A stretch of DNA of 64,000 nt from Chamaecrista fasciculata (lineage: Eukaryota; Streptophyta; Magnoliopsida; Fabales; Fabaceae), in assembly GCA_003254925.1 (NCBI GenBank), contig QANZ01007457.1, positions 47,436 through 111,435 on the forward strand. The letters are read 5' to 3'. The position numbers were made by a program, and so were the translations under genes. Of the stretch, positions 20,191 to 31,660 are shown piece after piece (the first letter of the stretch is position 1; the number at the start of each line of letters is the position of its first letter). Under the pieces are notes generated by a model, which saw only the letters and a program-made list of their open reading frames with translations, searched no databases and was not told the DNA's origin.

Positions 20191-21321
20191 CCAGGAAAAT
20201 GCGTGGCCACGCTGGGATTTGGGACTTACTCAAGGGATCGAGAAAGTTGAGGTTTGGATTATGGATGACATGCCTGTGCCTAGTCCATGACCAAGATATC
20301 GTAGGACAATCGGATCTCTGACACGGAGGTACTGAGGTTAAGTCGTTTTGGTTACCAAACGATAACTCACGTGTTTTGGGTAGTTGTGATGGCTTGCTAG
20401 AGTCCGCTCACAGCTTGTAGGTCATGGGGATGCCCTACTGCCAACTTCACGTGGGGCCTGCTGGGTCACACACGAGCAGGAACTGAACACCATTTGAATG
20501 GGACACGAATTAGGGTTAATTCGTGGGTCACGCGAGTGACACGATTTAAGACACAGAGAAAATGTCTGGGACATTATGNAGGAAGTTTTTGATTAATTAA
20601 GTTCCAAAGGAATTTGAGAGAGGGAAGGCGCCATCTTGGTGGGTCCCATTGGGAGATTTGATCTCTCAATTTGATTCTCCGAGATTGCATTTTGAATTTA
20701 AATATAATATTAGAGTAATATTATAATTATAAATTCAAGGCCTAAAATAATTATATTATCAGAATATCTTTATTTTAGGAATATTTAAATCACCAAAATC
20801 TCTTCCTATTTAAATGGGCAAGTCGAGTTGCACCATAAGGCAATACACACAAACCCTAGTTGATTTTTCTCCTAAGAGTTAGAGAGAGAAAAATTCCTTT
20901 GCACACACATTAGAGAATTCGAATTTGCTCTAGAATTAGGGTTTTGAGAGAAGAATAGACAAGAAGGAGTTCTTGTGGGGGGATTCTTCTTAGCGCCACC
21001 TCTATTGCTGTTTTTCAAGAAGAGTTCTTGGAATCAGAGGTCTGTAGATTGGTCCCAGAATTCTTTTGGAGAAAAGAATTGGAGGCTAGCACCTCGGTGT
21101 TCAAAGAAACTGTTCGTGTGGATTAATGGCAGAGGGAGAACTCTGGGAGTGGACTCCGTGGAACTCGCCCCGTTCAACCGATTGATTTGAAACTCTGAGG
21201 TATAACACTAACCAAAAGTTTTAAATTCTACTAGCGGATCCGTTCGGGAATCATAGGACCTAGGCGTTATTTTAATTTTAATTTTTGCTTCCGCTGCCTT
21301 AGGCGCCTAGGATTCCCAACA
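20191..21321 (+). repeat. Copia LTR fragment on + strand, with an assembly N
   Basis: Matches the solo LTR at 46806-48843, from CCAGGAAAATGCGTGG to the GGCGCCTAGGATTCCCAACA end at 21321. At N20579 about 300 bp present in the other copy are missing, so the N marks a contig join rather than one unread base. The 3' end is precise, as expected for an insertion into the leader; its left part and duplication are lost. Confidence 0.8.
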
Positions 21322-21855
21322 CCATATCCAACACCACACAATTACATATATGAACAATTCATACAATTATGTCAAACACGGCATATAGAAAACACATATC
21401 AAAAACCGATTTTTGTATTGTGTTTAAAATTAGGATTGTGCAATTTTAACATGCCGTTTTTCTTGAAATTAGGCCCATTATCAATAATTATAAAATCCAA
21501 GAATCACATTCAAGAATTCAAATTATTGATCCTGAAAATTTTAAAATTCATAATTTTATTAAATTTCCAGTCACCCTTTTATAATTATAATTAAAACAAT
21601 TTTAATCATAATTATATGGAATTGCGACTTTATGCCTAAAATTTCAAGAAAAATTTAAATCAATCATATTGATTTCATATGTATCTCATACATATAATTT
21701 GCACCTTTTACATTAGTTTCAAAACTTTTATGGTGGATCTTTTCGTAAAACAACAACAAGTAAGCCAATTGAAAAGCGGTAAAACATACATTACACATCA
21801 CATGTATAATCACCAAAACTAACACAGATCCAAAATAGCCTGGCTCTGATACCAC
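21322..21855 (-). other. Copia leader fragment with primer site
   Basis: The first about 520 bp of the leader next to the primer site (GGCTCTGATACCA at 21842-21854 is the complement of the tRNA-iMet site). The hairpin set, gag and pol that should lie beyond 21322 are deleted. Confidence 0.8.
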
Positions 21856-23613
21856 TGTTGGGAAATCACGGGCACGCCAACGTAGTGGAAACAGGTATAA
21901 ATTTAAAAATTTAGACAAACAGAACAGGCGCATAGTGATTTCTTCCCAATGATCCGCTATATGAATCTGTGTCAGTAAAAGGAATAGAGATTTACCCAAA
22001 TCAATCGGCGACTTCTGTTTCTACGATGCTGAGGAGTCCACTCCGAGTGTGCTCCCTCCGCCGGTGATCCACACGAACAGTTTTGCATATGCCTAGGTGC
22101 TAGCCTCCTTCACTTCTCCAAGTGAACCGGGGACCTCTATCTACGGTGTTCTTGAATTCAAGAACAATTCTTGAACTCCCAAGAACAGATGGTGCCTATG
22201 ATCAAGAATCCTATTCTTGATCTCACACAACCTTGTCACAAACCCTAAAACTCCTTTTAGGTTTGCGCCACTTTCTCTCTCTAGAAAAATAAGGTTGTGT
22301 TTTCTCTCTCTTCCACCAAGACTCAAAAACGATTTTTGCTCTTGTGAATTAGCTAGGCAAAGTCGAAATTCCAAGTGTACCTCTTGGGCATAGGGAAAGT
22401 CGACTTATGCTATCTATATATAGGGTTTGGGATTTTTATAATTATAATTAGGGAATCCCTAAATTATAGGATTATCAAATTATTAAATTATGAGATTACA
22501 ATAATATCATAATTTGAGGACTTGAATTCCTAATTATAATATTACCTTAATATTATAATTTGAATTCAAATGCAATCTTGGAGAATCAAATTGGAAGATC
22601 AAATCTTCCCAAAAGATCCTACCCTCATGCGCCAAATCTAAATATCATATATCTGTAGATATTTATTTAAGACAATATTTCCTGTCCAAGACAGTCAATT
22701 ATGTCCTAAACGGTGTCACCTATGTGACCCACGAATTAACCCTAATTCGTGTCCCGATGTGGCATCTTGATCCTGCTCGTGTGTGACCCAATAGGCCCCA
22801 CGTGAAGTTGGCAGCAAGTCATCTCTATGACCTACAAGTCGAGAGCGGACTCTAGCAAGCCATCACGACTACCCAAAACACGTGAGTTATCGTTTATCGC
22901 CGAAACGACTTAACCTCAGTACCACCTTGTCAAGATCCCTTTTTGTCCTACGATATTTTGGTCATGGATTAGGCATGGGAAAGTCATCCAAAATCTAAAC
23001 CACAACTTTCTCGATTCCTTGAGTAAGTCCTAATTTCCAGTGTGGCCACACATTCCTTGGACGGACTCATCGAGGGGGCCAGTTAAATATCTCCCATCTT
23101 CTATGAGGGACAAAATTCCATCTCGGCCAACCATATTCCTCAGCACGGTAATCAACCAAACTCGTACCTAGACCTTATGGCTACCCTACTACGGGTAACG
23201 TTAGACTAAGCCAAAGTTTGACAACTACAACGCCGGAATGATGAAGACCTCAGGTCTAAGGGCATCGTGACAGGTGTACAGGAGAGACTAGCTAATGACT
23301 AAAACCCATGCAGGACTCTCCGGGTCGGTCCAGCAACTTGTAACTCCTTACGTAATTGCACCATGACTCTCGTACCAGCATCTAGTGCATGCATCTCTAT
23401 GCACCGAGGTCATGCTGGTCTTGGTTCATCTCAAGTTCCCACTTGAGTGAGCGACCAGGGACAGTTTAGATTAATTATCCTATAATTAATCACGGACTGT
23501 TATCATAGTAAACATGCTAATAATATGATAACCATTAATTTATCTCTATAAATTAATTAATATGTTCACAACATATTTATAAAATGATTGGCCCTAGGGC
23601 ACAATCTCAATCA
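21856..23613 (-). repeat. Copia 5' LTR of the AATAG insertion, internally deleted
   Basis: Starts at TGTTGGGAAATCACGGGC (21856) and ends GATTGAGATTGTG in minus sense at 23613. Compared with the 2297-bp solo LTR at 14750 it lacks about 540 bp near 22637, where ATGCGCC joins AAATCTAAATATC. The duplication AATAG follows. Confidence 0.88.
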
Positions 23614-24300
23614 AATAGGCCCAATAATTATTGGCCCAAATAACGAGGTCACCCTAGGCCCAATACATAGTTGGCCCTCAGGAGACTCAAGGAGACAAGG
23701 ATAGCCAGAAGGTGTGAAACCGCCCAGGGAGATCATGAGCGAGGACGCCCCAAGAAGTAGAGCATCGTGGACAGTGGTGAAGCACACCTAAATCAATCAG
23801 GAATCAATCAGAAATCAATCAAGGATCAATCCAGAATCAGTTTGGAATCAATATAGATCAAAGTAATCTTTTAACAGGATCCTGCTCCTATGATTGCATC
23901 TTGACTGGTCATCATCAAGACCCCAAGCACTAAAAAGGAAATAACATGGGAGCCAAGGATCACAATCTGATCAGAGCATTAATGGCGAGATCACGCCAAG
24001 ATTGCTCTCCACTAGTATAAAATGGTCAGGCCTCTTTGCTGGCCAGGTATGCTCTAATACTCACTTAGTTGATATTCTTGAGCAACCCAGTTTACTGACT
24101 TTAGCATCGCAGGTGAATCGCAGGGCCACCCCTGTTATTCATTAATTTGCAAGTAACCTTGAACCAAGAGTTGTCTCATCTGAACCACGTAATGACCCCT
24201 GGCCAGAGCCTAATTCATCAAATCCCTTGCAATTCTTCAACGCGTTCATAGAAAATTTGTGGACCTGAAGCTCCACCTTGTGGACCTGTAGATCCACTTT
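23614..24300 (+). repeat. Gypsy Tat 3' LTR, main part
   Basis: The LTR starts TGATAATAG at 19634-19642, is interrupted, and resumes here with GGCCCAATAATTATTGG. It holds a short tandem of AATCAATCA-type units (about 23790-23850) and a TATA box TATAAAAT at 24016-24023. The start TGATAATAGGCCCAATAA is shared with the fragment at 29925. The right edge is uncertain: a CA end at 24239 or sequence up to about 24300 are both possible. Two 18-bp hairpins, GTGGACCTGAAGCTCCAC (24259-24276) and GTGGACCTGTAGATCCAC (24280-24297), lie at the edge. Confidence 0.75.
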
Positions 24301-26738
24301 GTTTAAATAAAAGATTTGAGCTCAATTTTTGGATTATTCCATTAAAACAATATATTTTGATAATGTTGGTGAATTTATATCCCAAGTTTTAAAAGGTTAT
24401 TATATGTCATTTGGGATAAGTGTGGTACATCATGTTGTTCTGTCGACACGGTAAATGGTCTTGTTGAGTAATTAATTAAACGACTTCTGTTAATTACCAG
24501 ACTATTACTTCCCTATTGGGTTTAGGGACACATCAATTTCTTTGATGCAACACTTGTACGCATTAGACTAACAATGTATCATAAGTTCTCCCCTGTGCAA
24601 TTGGCTTTGGGTCAGAGCTGAATATTTATCCTTTAAGAATTATTTGGGTGCACAATTTATATTGTTCCACCACGCACATCAAAATGGAGCTCAATGAAAA
24701 TTTAGAATATAAGTTGGATATGAATCCCACTCAATTATTAAATATCTTAAACCTATGAAAGGAGATACTTTTATAATATGATTTATCAATAATTATTTTA
24801 ATGAAATTAATTTTTCAGCATTATGGGGAGAAAGAAAGAAAATAGCTGGAAAAATGAATTACACGGAATGCATGATTATTACTTTTGTTTGATCTTCATA
24901 TACGATAAAGCCCCAATAAATTATTTGAAGAAATAAGTTGCAAAATGCATTCAATTCACTGACCTATAGAAATGACAAAGTTAGATTTTTCAGCTGAAAA
25001 TGCTCCAATATATATTGAGGTCCCTAAAGGACAAAGAAATTCTTTAACAAATAAATATATAACACACCTAAAGCGTGAACGGTTCCAAAAATAAGAATCC
25101 TCGAAAATAAAATGAGCATAAGAAAAAAATGGTCGAAATGAGGAAATATATGTTTTAAATGATAAAGGAATGCATAATGAATAAAAAATCTACATAAGAG
25201 ATTCGGGTACCTGAAAGTGAAGAAAATAATGAGATCTCAACATGTTTATTATTGGAATAGTATGGAACCGATATGAAAATATTGTCGACAAAGTATTTAC
25301 ATATAATGTAGCTCTACGAATTACAAATTATAAAACAAATTGAGGATCATGAATAACAATTCGTTGAAGAGTATCGATATAAAATTTGGCCAAATTAGAA
25401 AGAAAGGATCCAAGATGAGTTAAGATCACTCGCAAAATTTGAGAAATTTTCTGGTTGTTTTTAAAAGGTTTTGATATGCATCTAGTAAATGTTGCTATAG
25501 TCTAATTATATAGACCATTTGATTGTACTATATATTTTTCTCAAAGGTTTAACATTAATTATTTGGAGATATATCTCTTGTGGTGGATGCAATCCCCTTC
25601 AAATAGTTTATTGATCTGGCAGTGTGTGAAAATCTTGATATATGATTATAGTCTATTCTTGTTGCTCATTGGATAATGAAATTTATATGACAATCCCTGA
25701 AGGATTCAAATTATAGAAAGCATGCCAAATTTATCAAATAAATTGTTCAATAAAGATAAATAAAATCTCCACATGGGTTGAAAAAATAACCTAGACTGTC
25801 TCAGGTACATTAGTTAAAAGAATGATATAAAATGATACAATTTGTCTATATATTGTCATAAAGAGATATGGATCAAAATGTGTGATAAATATTGTGTATA
25901 TTTATTATTTAAACTCTTGAAGAAATCAAAACATAGTTTTTGCAAAAAAATTTAGAAAGATCAAATTTTATCTCAACTTACAAATTAAGCATATTATAAT
26001 AGTGAGGTTATTATTCATAGAAAATATATTAAGATAGTTTTGCAGGGACAAGAGGTGCATCCATGATGGTTATTGATCACTTGAAATATTAATGTCATAT
26101 CTTAATTTTATAAGAGTATTAATATTTTTGGTACACTTGCTAGCAAAATATAGTTTTTCATTAATCAAAAGAATGAAAAAAATATATATTTTAAATTATC
26201 TTAAAAGAATAGTTGATAAATGTTTATATTATTTAAATAAATTTCGTTAACCATTCATTGGTGAGGTAGATGCTATCTATTTAGCCGTTTCTCATGAATA
26301 ATGCATAAGGCATATCAAGATTATATTTAGTTGAGTATATTAATTCAACACATCCAAAAGATGTGTAATTTGTTTTTGCAGGGAAATGTGTCAATCTTAT
26401 TGTGACATGTATAGTTCAGCTAAAACAGGGATACATCAAAGGAGATAGAATGAAATATATTTCACCAAGGCGACATAGAAGTTGAAGATGTTCAGTCAAA
26501 TGATAATTTAGTAGATTTATTCACGAAGAGATTGTCAACTGCAACATTTGAGAAGTTGGCTTATCAAATTGGAATACGTTGATTAAAAGATCTACAGTGA
26601 TGTAATAATGAGGGGGAGATACGCGCTGTACTCTTTTTCCATTCGCCATGGTTTTGTCCCACTGGGATTTCCTGACAAGGTTTTTAATGACGCAGCTTAT
26701 AATGTGTATCAAAAAAAATTGTGAATATTCAAGAGGAG
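24301..26738 (+). pseudogene. Old copia pol relic of a different family
   Basis: Heavily decayed integrase, RT and RNase H. Recognisable pieces in order: DNVGEF (integrase second Asp, about 24360), SIIKYLKPMKGD (about 24730-24765), a block ending FSALWGERKK (24815-24845), then VPKGQRNS (about 25020), a VEEYRYKIWPN-like segment (25360), MTIPEGF (about 25690-25710, RT) and VDLFTKRLSTATFEKL (26510-26560, RNase H end). The motif GAGGGGGAGAT at 26610 is typical after pol in these copia elements. Every frame has many stops. It is older than, and unrelated in LTR sequence to, the long-LTR copia family in the rest of the window. Confidence 0.75.
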
Positions 26739-27030
26739 TGTTATAAATAATTAGTATTTGTGAACATTCACAATTATCTTTTCATATCTCCATATATAGA
26801 AGTTTCTAATGTTCTTTGTAATTAAGTTTATGGTCTGTAATTTCTTGTGTACATGAATGTGAGTCTATGCATTCATTAGGTACATTTCCCTCCTTCATAT
26901 TCTCTAGCCTAAAAATAGAGGCTTCGAGAGTTTATGTAAATTGAGTTTGATATAAGTTGAATAATAGAATCTCTCTCTCCACTTATTTTCTCTATACTCT
27001 AAATATTCTTATTTCACATATTTTACAACA
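26739..27030 (+). repeat. 3' LTR of the old copia relic
   Basis: TGTTATAAAT follows the degenerate polypurine tract AAGAGGAG (26731-26738); the end TTTTACAACA at 27030 gives a 292-bp LTR, the short size usual for this kind of copia. A CTCTCTCTCC patch precedes the end. No matching 5' LTR is seen in the window. Confidence 0.7.
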
Positions 27031-27119
27031 ATGCAAATTGTTTAGGGGTTTTGTTAAATGCAATTAGATAAGTATTTAACATATATTAATTTTTGAAAAT
27101 AGGGATGTTTAAACTTCAG

Positions 27120-27260
27120 TTTGAACATTTTTTTTCAACCAAACTGAATCGATTGGATGACAACCAAAGTCATCCAATCAATCCAATCATTTTGAGCCAA
27201 CTGAATCAATCCAAATCGACCTCAATCGATTTAGATTGGATCGATTAATCGAATTTCCAC
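27120..27260. repeat. CCAATC / GATTGG-rich patch
   Basis: Short direct and inverted repeats of CCAATC, AATCGATT and GATTGGAT alternate, for example TCCAATCAATCCAATC near 27171 and GATTGGATCGATTAATCG near 27234. Such clusters are common in subterminal regions of hAT-like elements, but I see no terminal inverted repeat or target duplication, so identity stays open. Confidence 0.4.
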
Positions 27261-27524
27261 ATAAATTATTAAAATCAAAATCTGAAAATAAAAAAACATA
27301 AAAATTCATAAATAAAAACGTTTTAATATCCAACATAATAATAAAACAATACAATCCATAATAATAAAACAATACAATCCAATAAATATATGAAAATCCT
27401 TAATTTTATTGGCAGCTTGGAAGCTATTAGTTTTGTTATATCCTATTCTTCAAGATCAGCCTCATCTTCTTTAAGTGTCATAACAAAAACAAATGCCAAA
27501 TAACAATCATAATATCATAGTGAT

Positions 27525-27710
27525 AACAAATGCCCACACTAGTAGAACAAATTAAACAAAACAAACTGAAAGACAAATTTTGATGAACTGATTTCTCATT
27601 CATATCCAGAACAAATGCCCACACTGTCATTATATATATTTGCGTGTGTGTATCACAAAAATAGAACAAATTGGGAAAGTGAACAACTTTGGTGAACTGA
27701 TTTCTCAATT
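27525..27710 (+). repeat. Diverged tandem duplication, unit about 85-110 bp
   Basis: AACAAATGCCCACACT at 27525-27540 recurs at 27610-27625, AGAACAAATT at 27544 recurs at 27663, and GAACTGATTTCTCA at 27585 recurs at 27694. The second unit is longer by an insertion rich in TATATA and GTGTGT. Confidence 0.65.
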
Positions 27711-28563
27711 ATATTAAAAAAGAAATAGAAAGCAATAGATTTATTTGGCGTAATTTGTCGATGGCGAGATTGTTGTGAATGTCGTGATTCTCGTGAACTA
27801 GGAAGGATGGAAGGAGGCAAGATCTGTGGTGAACAACGACGGAACTATGGTGAAATTTGATTATATTTCTTTAAAAATTATAATTTTAAAGAATGAGAAA
27901 AGTTGCATTAAATGTTTTTACTTTTAATTTTCTTAAAACAATCACATTAAAAATATTGTAGTATAAAATAATAATCAAATGAATGAGGTAAAAAATTTAA
28001 TTTAGACCTTAAAAACATTATTATAATACTTTTGTTTAAAATATAATAAAATAAAATTAAGTAATTCTAAAAATATAGAATAAAATAATTAACTTAAATA
28101 AAATTGAAATATAAAATTAAATTTGATATAAAGGATTAAAAGAGTAATGTTATATACTTAATTAGGGTCGGTTTGAATTAGATCTTGTGAGCAGAAATTA
28201 TATTGGGAAGATTGTTTAGATTAGATTTGTAAAAGTAGATTTTTAAGTGTGAAATTATTTATATGGGTATGTAATGATTGTGAATGGAGGATAGAAAACT
28301 ATGAGAATTGATAAATTATATAGGGATAAAAGTGGAAGAGAAATTTACTTGTTGACTTTATAGAGTTGTGGAATAATTTAAGTTGTTTGGATTAAATTAT
28401 TAAAAAGTATATTATTAATAAATGAGATTTTTTGCATTGGGAATTGTAATAATCTGGAATTTTTAGAAGCTCCAATTTGGAGCTTTTTCTAAATTATTTG
28501 GATAGTTTATTTTACTTGATAAATATAAATACCATAATTATAATTATCAAATATTGCCTAAAC

Positions 28564-28609
28564 AACTTTCCATGATCTGGCCAAAAAAAAAAAAATAACT
28601 TTCCATGAT
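28564..28609 (+). repeat. 13-bp direct repeat flanking a poly(A) run
   Basis: AACTTTCCATGAT at 28564-28576 and 28597-28609 flank CTGGCC plus 13 A. This looks like a target-primed insertion (LINE, SINE or mRNA) truncated to its tail. Confidence 0.5.
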
Positions 28610-29710
28610 GAATTTACTTTTTTATCCTTCATTATGTATTGACTAAAGGAAAGGTCGATAAGAAAAAACGAGTTGATTGGTTCATGTGATAGTAAAATCG
28701 TGAATGATTTGGTCCCTCGGTTAAACTAACAGTCATTGCCCATCTGCTTCTCTCTATATATTACGATTATAATTATTTAATTTCGTCAAAATTAATTTTA
28801 GACAAAAAAATTGATTTTTGCACATCTAACTTTTACCGAGTTAACGCATCAATCCCTAATTGAAAAAAATAAAAGTTGTAAATATACCGAATTTTTCCAA
28901 AATAGTGATGAATCGTTGTTAAAATCAAATTTTTAAATATGTTATTGAATTTACTTTTTGAATTTATATAGTTAATTTTTTATGTAAAAAGGTAGAAATT
29001 ATTTTTAATAATAAAAATATAATATTAATTAATATTTAAATAAAAATAAATTATTACTATTATTAATATTTTATTACTCCTACATATTAAAGATAATTAA
29101 AAGTAAAAAAATTAATTATAATAATTTAGAAAAGAAATGTTAAAAAGAATATGTGAAAACTGGAAAGTAATGTAATAGAGAGAGATAGTTGTAGGTTTAA
29201 TAAATGAGAAGTAATATAAAATGATAATTATGCCATTTATATATATTTGAATATATATTGAAGTATAAATAATTATAGGCATGCTCATGAAATTATAAAA
29301 ATAATTTACTAATTTGAGATTTGAAATTATTATAAATTATAATCAAATTACTGAATCATCTAAAAACAAACAAAATCATTCAGCTTTTTGAAAATAATCG
29401 ACTGAGGTAGCCTTAGTTTATGTATTAATTAAGAAAAATACCCAAGTACGTACCCCTCCTCATACGTACAAAACTCATTAAGTTTATTTTTTATTATATC
29501 AACTCATTAAGTTTATGTCCCAACATTTATTTGTCTTAAATATGTTTGGTCCATTACTTGACTTACGAACTACGTACTTCAGCTGCGCTGTAGCATTTTG
29601 GCTTGATCTCATAGACGCATTCATGAATACTTGACTTTTAAGGAAATTTCTTTTACAGAATTAATTAATAATTAGTTTCTTAAAAATTACGTCCATAATT
29701 CAATTTTTAA

Positions 29711-29924
29711 AAGATTTAAGGCCAAATTTTTATTTTGGTCTCTATTGTTTACTCTAAATTATATTTTGGTCCTTATTTTTTCTTCTTTCATTTTGATTCT
29801 TATTTTTTCTTGTTTCACTTTGATACTTAACATTTTCCTATAGTTTCATTTCGGTCCATAATGTTTATTAATGAATTCAACGGTTGGTCCCTAATGTTTC
29901 TAAATAGGTTTAACGATTTGTTCC
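29711..29924. repeat. TTTTGGTCC-type repeat, probable transposon end
   Basis: TATTTTGGTCTCTATTG, TATTTTGGTCCTTATT and several weaker copies follow at about 40-bp intervals. A similar but distinct array opens the element at 63794. Such arrays form the long terminal repeats of many plant Mutator-like nonautonomous elements. It is cut at 29925 by the gypsy LTR fragment, and no opposite end is visible. Confidence 0.45.
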
Positions 29925-30127
29925 TGATAATAGGCCCAATAACTAAGTGAATTAAATGGCGCAATTGCGCGAGGCCCAATAAATAATCAGGCCACAAAGG
30001 CCCTGACAGAGCGAGAACACCCAAAGGGTGTGGTGCCGCCACGAGAAGTAAAGCGCGTAAATGCCCAAGGGGCAAAGCATCACAGACAGTGGGGAAGCAC
30101 ACCAGAATCAATCAAGAATCAATCAAG
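29925..30127 (+). repeat. Gypsy Tat LTR fragment, 5' end only
   Basis: Starts TGATAATAGGCCCAATAA as the gypsy LTR at 19634/23619 does, and shares its order of motifs: GGCCCAATA, the GCCACGAGAAGTAAAGC stretch, CACAGACAGTGGGGAAGCACACC and AATCAATCAAGAATCAATCA. It stops after about 203 bp. Sequence differs enough to be a related subfamily rather than the same copy. Confidence 0.75.
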
Positions 30128-30600
30128 AGCCCTGATTTTAAGATTGATTTAACCTCATTTGTTGACAATCCTAGTTGGGTAGAGAAAAAAACTCATCAAG
30201 AATACTCTCATTTCATGGGCCTCTCGTTTCATGAAGTTTGTCATATCTCTCTCATTTCATGTTTGAATGTAACAAAATTGAAGTTTCGGATTACCCTTGA
30301 TAAGCTTTTTCTCTATCCAGATGGGGACGTCAGCAAACGCGATCAAATAGCACTTCAAAAAAAGATTTGGTCAAAACTCCAATATCAAATTTGGGAGTAC
30401 TATTTCACCTCATTTGCCGAATACCCTAACCAGAAAAAAAAATAACCCATCAAGACTAACCAATAACTTTGATTTTGATGCATTCAGACCTAAAACAAGA
30501 AAAATATGACCAATTTTAAGTCCAATTTTACATCGTTTGTTGATGGTCTCAACTGAGAAGAGAAAAAATTCATTTTGAGTAATTTGATAATTTGATTTTG
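30125..30600. repeat. Three diverged copies of an unknown repeat
   Basis: The segment around ACCTCATTTGTTGACAATCC followed by GAGAAAAAAACTCATCAAG (30150-30200) recurs as ACCTCATTTGCCGAATACC...AAAAAATAACCCATCAAG (30408-30455) and as ACATCGTTTGTTGATGGTC...GAGAAAAAATTCATTTTGAG (30530-30580). A frame of 118 codons (30089-30445) crosses the gypsy LTR edge and two of these copies; it matches no family I know and is probably chance. Confidence 0.5.
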
Positions 30601-31333
30601 TTGTATTAAAACTGAAATATATAGTTTTAGTAAAAAAAAATTTAATAAGAGAGAAGGGAAATCTTGATATTAATGAATCATTGAATAGATTTGGTTATTG
30701 TGGTATAGGAGAGTGCACGTCGCTTTGCGTACCCACCTTATAACAATTACTGAGTTTTTTTGGACCATATTAAAAGAAGTTGATGCTTGAAAACCATAGT
30801 TATTAAAACCGGACCGGCCGGTTGAATTGGGAACCGGCCATTAGGTCGGTCCGAGTCGTTTTATTAACCGGCCAGGCAGAGAACCGGCTAAAAACGGTGA
30901 AACCGGCCTGAATTGGAGGCAAACCGGTTGAACCGGTCCTGGTTTATTTTTTTTTCTTTTTGATTTTTTTTGTCTTTTTTTATAATTATGGGTCAAATAT
31001 TAGAGAATGTTGATTATGAACCAAAATTTGATAGAGAAAGTGATCATAAAATGTCACTTGATGATATTATATTGTTGAACATTATGAAAATTGATTATCT
31101 CTATATTAATTCATGTTAATTTATGAAAATTGTATTAATATATTAATGTTATAATTGTATTTTGTAACCTAATTATGAATATTTGAATTAAAATTTTATC
31201 ATATATAGGTTTTTTTTTTTATTATTTTTAATTNTATTTTTTTATAGATATTTATTTTAGATTATAGTTTTATATGACCAGGGAGTGCTCCAAACATATA
31301 ATATAGTATAAATAAATAAATAAGAAGTTAGTG
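30601..31333. other. Intergenic DNA with a CCGG-rich palindromic patch and an N
   Basis: No gene is seen. From 30795 to 30950 short motifs ACCGGC, GGCCGGTT, AACCGGTTGAACCGGT and complements alternate, preceded by CATAGTTATTAAAACCGG. This is the familiar look of the subterminal region of a plant DNA transposon (hAT-like), but the opposite end was not found. The rest is AT-rich, with a T run and N31234 near 31210-31240. Confidence 0.45.
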
Positions 31334-31652
31334 CTATGAAGCATGGACACTTCATTTTGATAGCGTATCGCCGTGTCTGACACTCGTACGACACCCACGC
31401 GACACATATTGATAAGTTTCAGAATATAAATTTATTTTTTTTGTGACTTTATCATGACAAACAATAGAAAATAGTATCACATATGACATATATAATGAAT
31501 AGACATTGTAATTTTTAAATTTTCATAAAAATTTATGGATTTTTAATTATTTATATATATATGTCGTGTCGTATAATTTTAAGAATCTAGCGTGTCAGTA
31601 TGTCCGTGTCCGTATCGTGTCTCGTGTCTGTGTCAGTGTCCATGCTTCTTAG
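31334..31652. mobile_element. hAT-like MITE, 319 bp, 8-bp duplication AGTTAGTG
   Basis: The left end CTATGAAGCATGGACACT is the inverted complement of the right end AGTGTCCATGCTTCTTAG with one mismatch, giving 18-bp terminal inverted repeats. AGTTAGTG flanks both sides (31326-31333 and 31653-31660); an 8-bp duplication is the hAT hallmark. Subterminal GTGTC/GACAC motifs are repeated near both ends (CGTGTCTGACACTCG near 31371; GTGTCCGTATCGTGTCTCGTGTC near 31605). It has no coding capacity and would depend on a transposase elsewhere. Confidence 0.88.
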
Positions 31653-31660
31653 AGTTAGTG

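Larger units (their letters stand above)
19643..23613 (-). mobile_element. Rearranged minus-strand copia insertion, AATAG duplication
   Basis: AATAG at 19638-19642 and 23614-23618 flanks the whole block, so it began as one insertion 9 bp into the gypsy 3' LTR. What remains is a truncated left LTR (19643-20163), an inverted LTR piece of another subfamily on the + strand (20191-21321), a short piece of leader (21322-21841) with primer site, and the right 5' LTR (21856-23613). All coding sequence is gone. A later insertion of a + strand copy into the leader, followed by deletion, explains the order. Confidence 0.85.
1251..24300 (+). mobile_element. Ty3/gypsy Tat-type retrotransposon, 5' truncated, interrupted twice
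   Basis: Pol homology in the order RT, RNase H, second (archaeal-type) RNase H, integrase, followed by an antisense gene and a 3' LTR, is the layout of the Tat lineage of plant Ty3/gypsy elements. The 5' LTR, primer site, gag and protease are absent. A copia element (7673-19253, GATGG duplication) sits between the antisense gene and the 3' end, and a second copia insertion (19643-23613, AATAG duplication) sits 9 bp into the 3' LTR. Pol carries many stops and frameshifts, so the element is dead. The left edge is placed where RT homology starts; the right edge near 24300 is approximate. Confidence 0.85.
27031..29710. other. AT-rich intergenic DNA, no gene seen
   Basis: No coding frame with a recognisable product; frames present are short and of low complexity. 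It includes an AATCGATTGGAT/CCAATC-rich patch (27120-27260), a diverged duplication (27525-27710) and a short poly(A) insertion (28564-28609), listed separately. Possibly real single-copy intergenic DNA with old transposon ends. Confidence 0.6.

Noticed and set aside
19643-23613. Reading this block as a complete copia element
   Set aside because: The outer AATAG duplication is real, but gag and pol are absent and one LTR piece is in opposite orientation.
27031-29710. Host gene in the AT-rich interval
   Set aside because: Frames are short, without domain features or plausible exon pattern.
30089-30445. 118-codon frame
   Set aside because: Starts inside a gypsy LTR fragment and runs through a diverged DNA repeat; no recognised domain.
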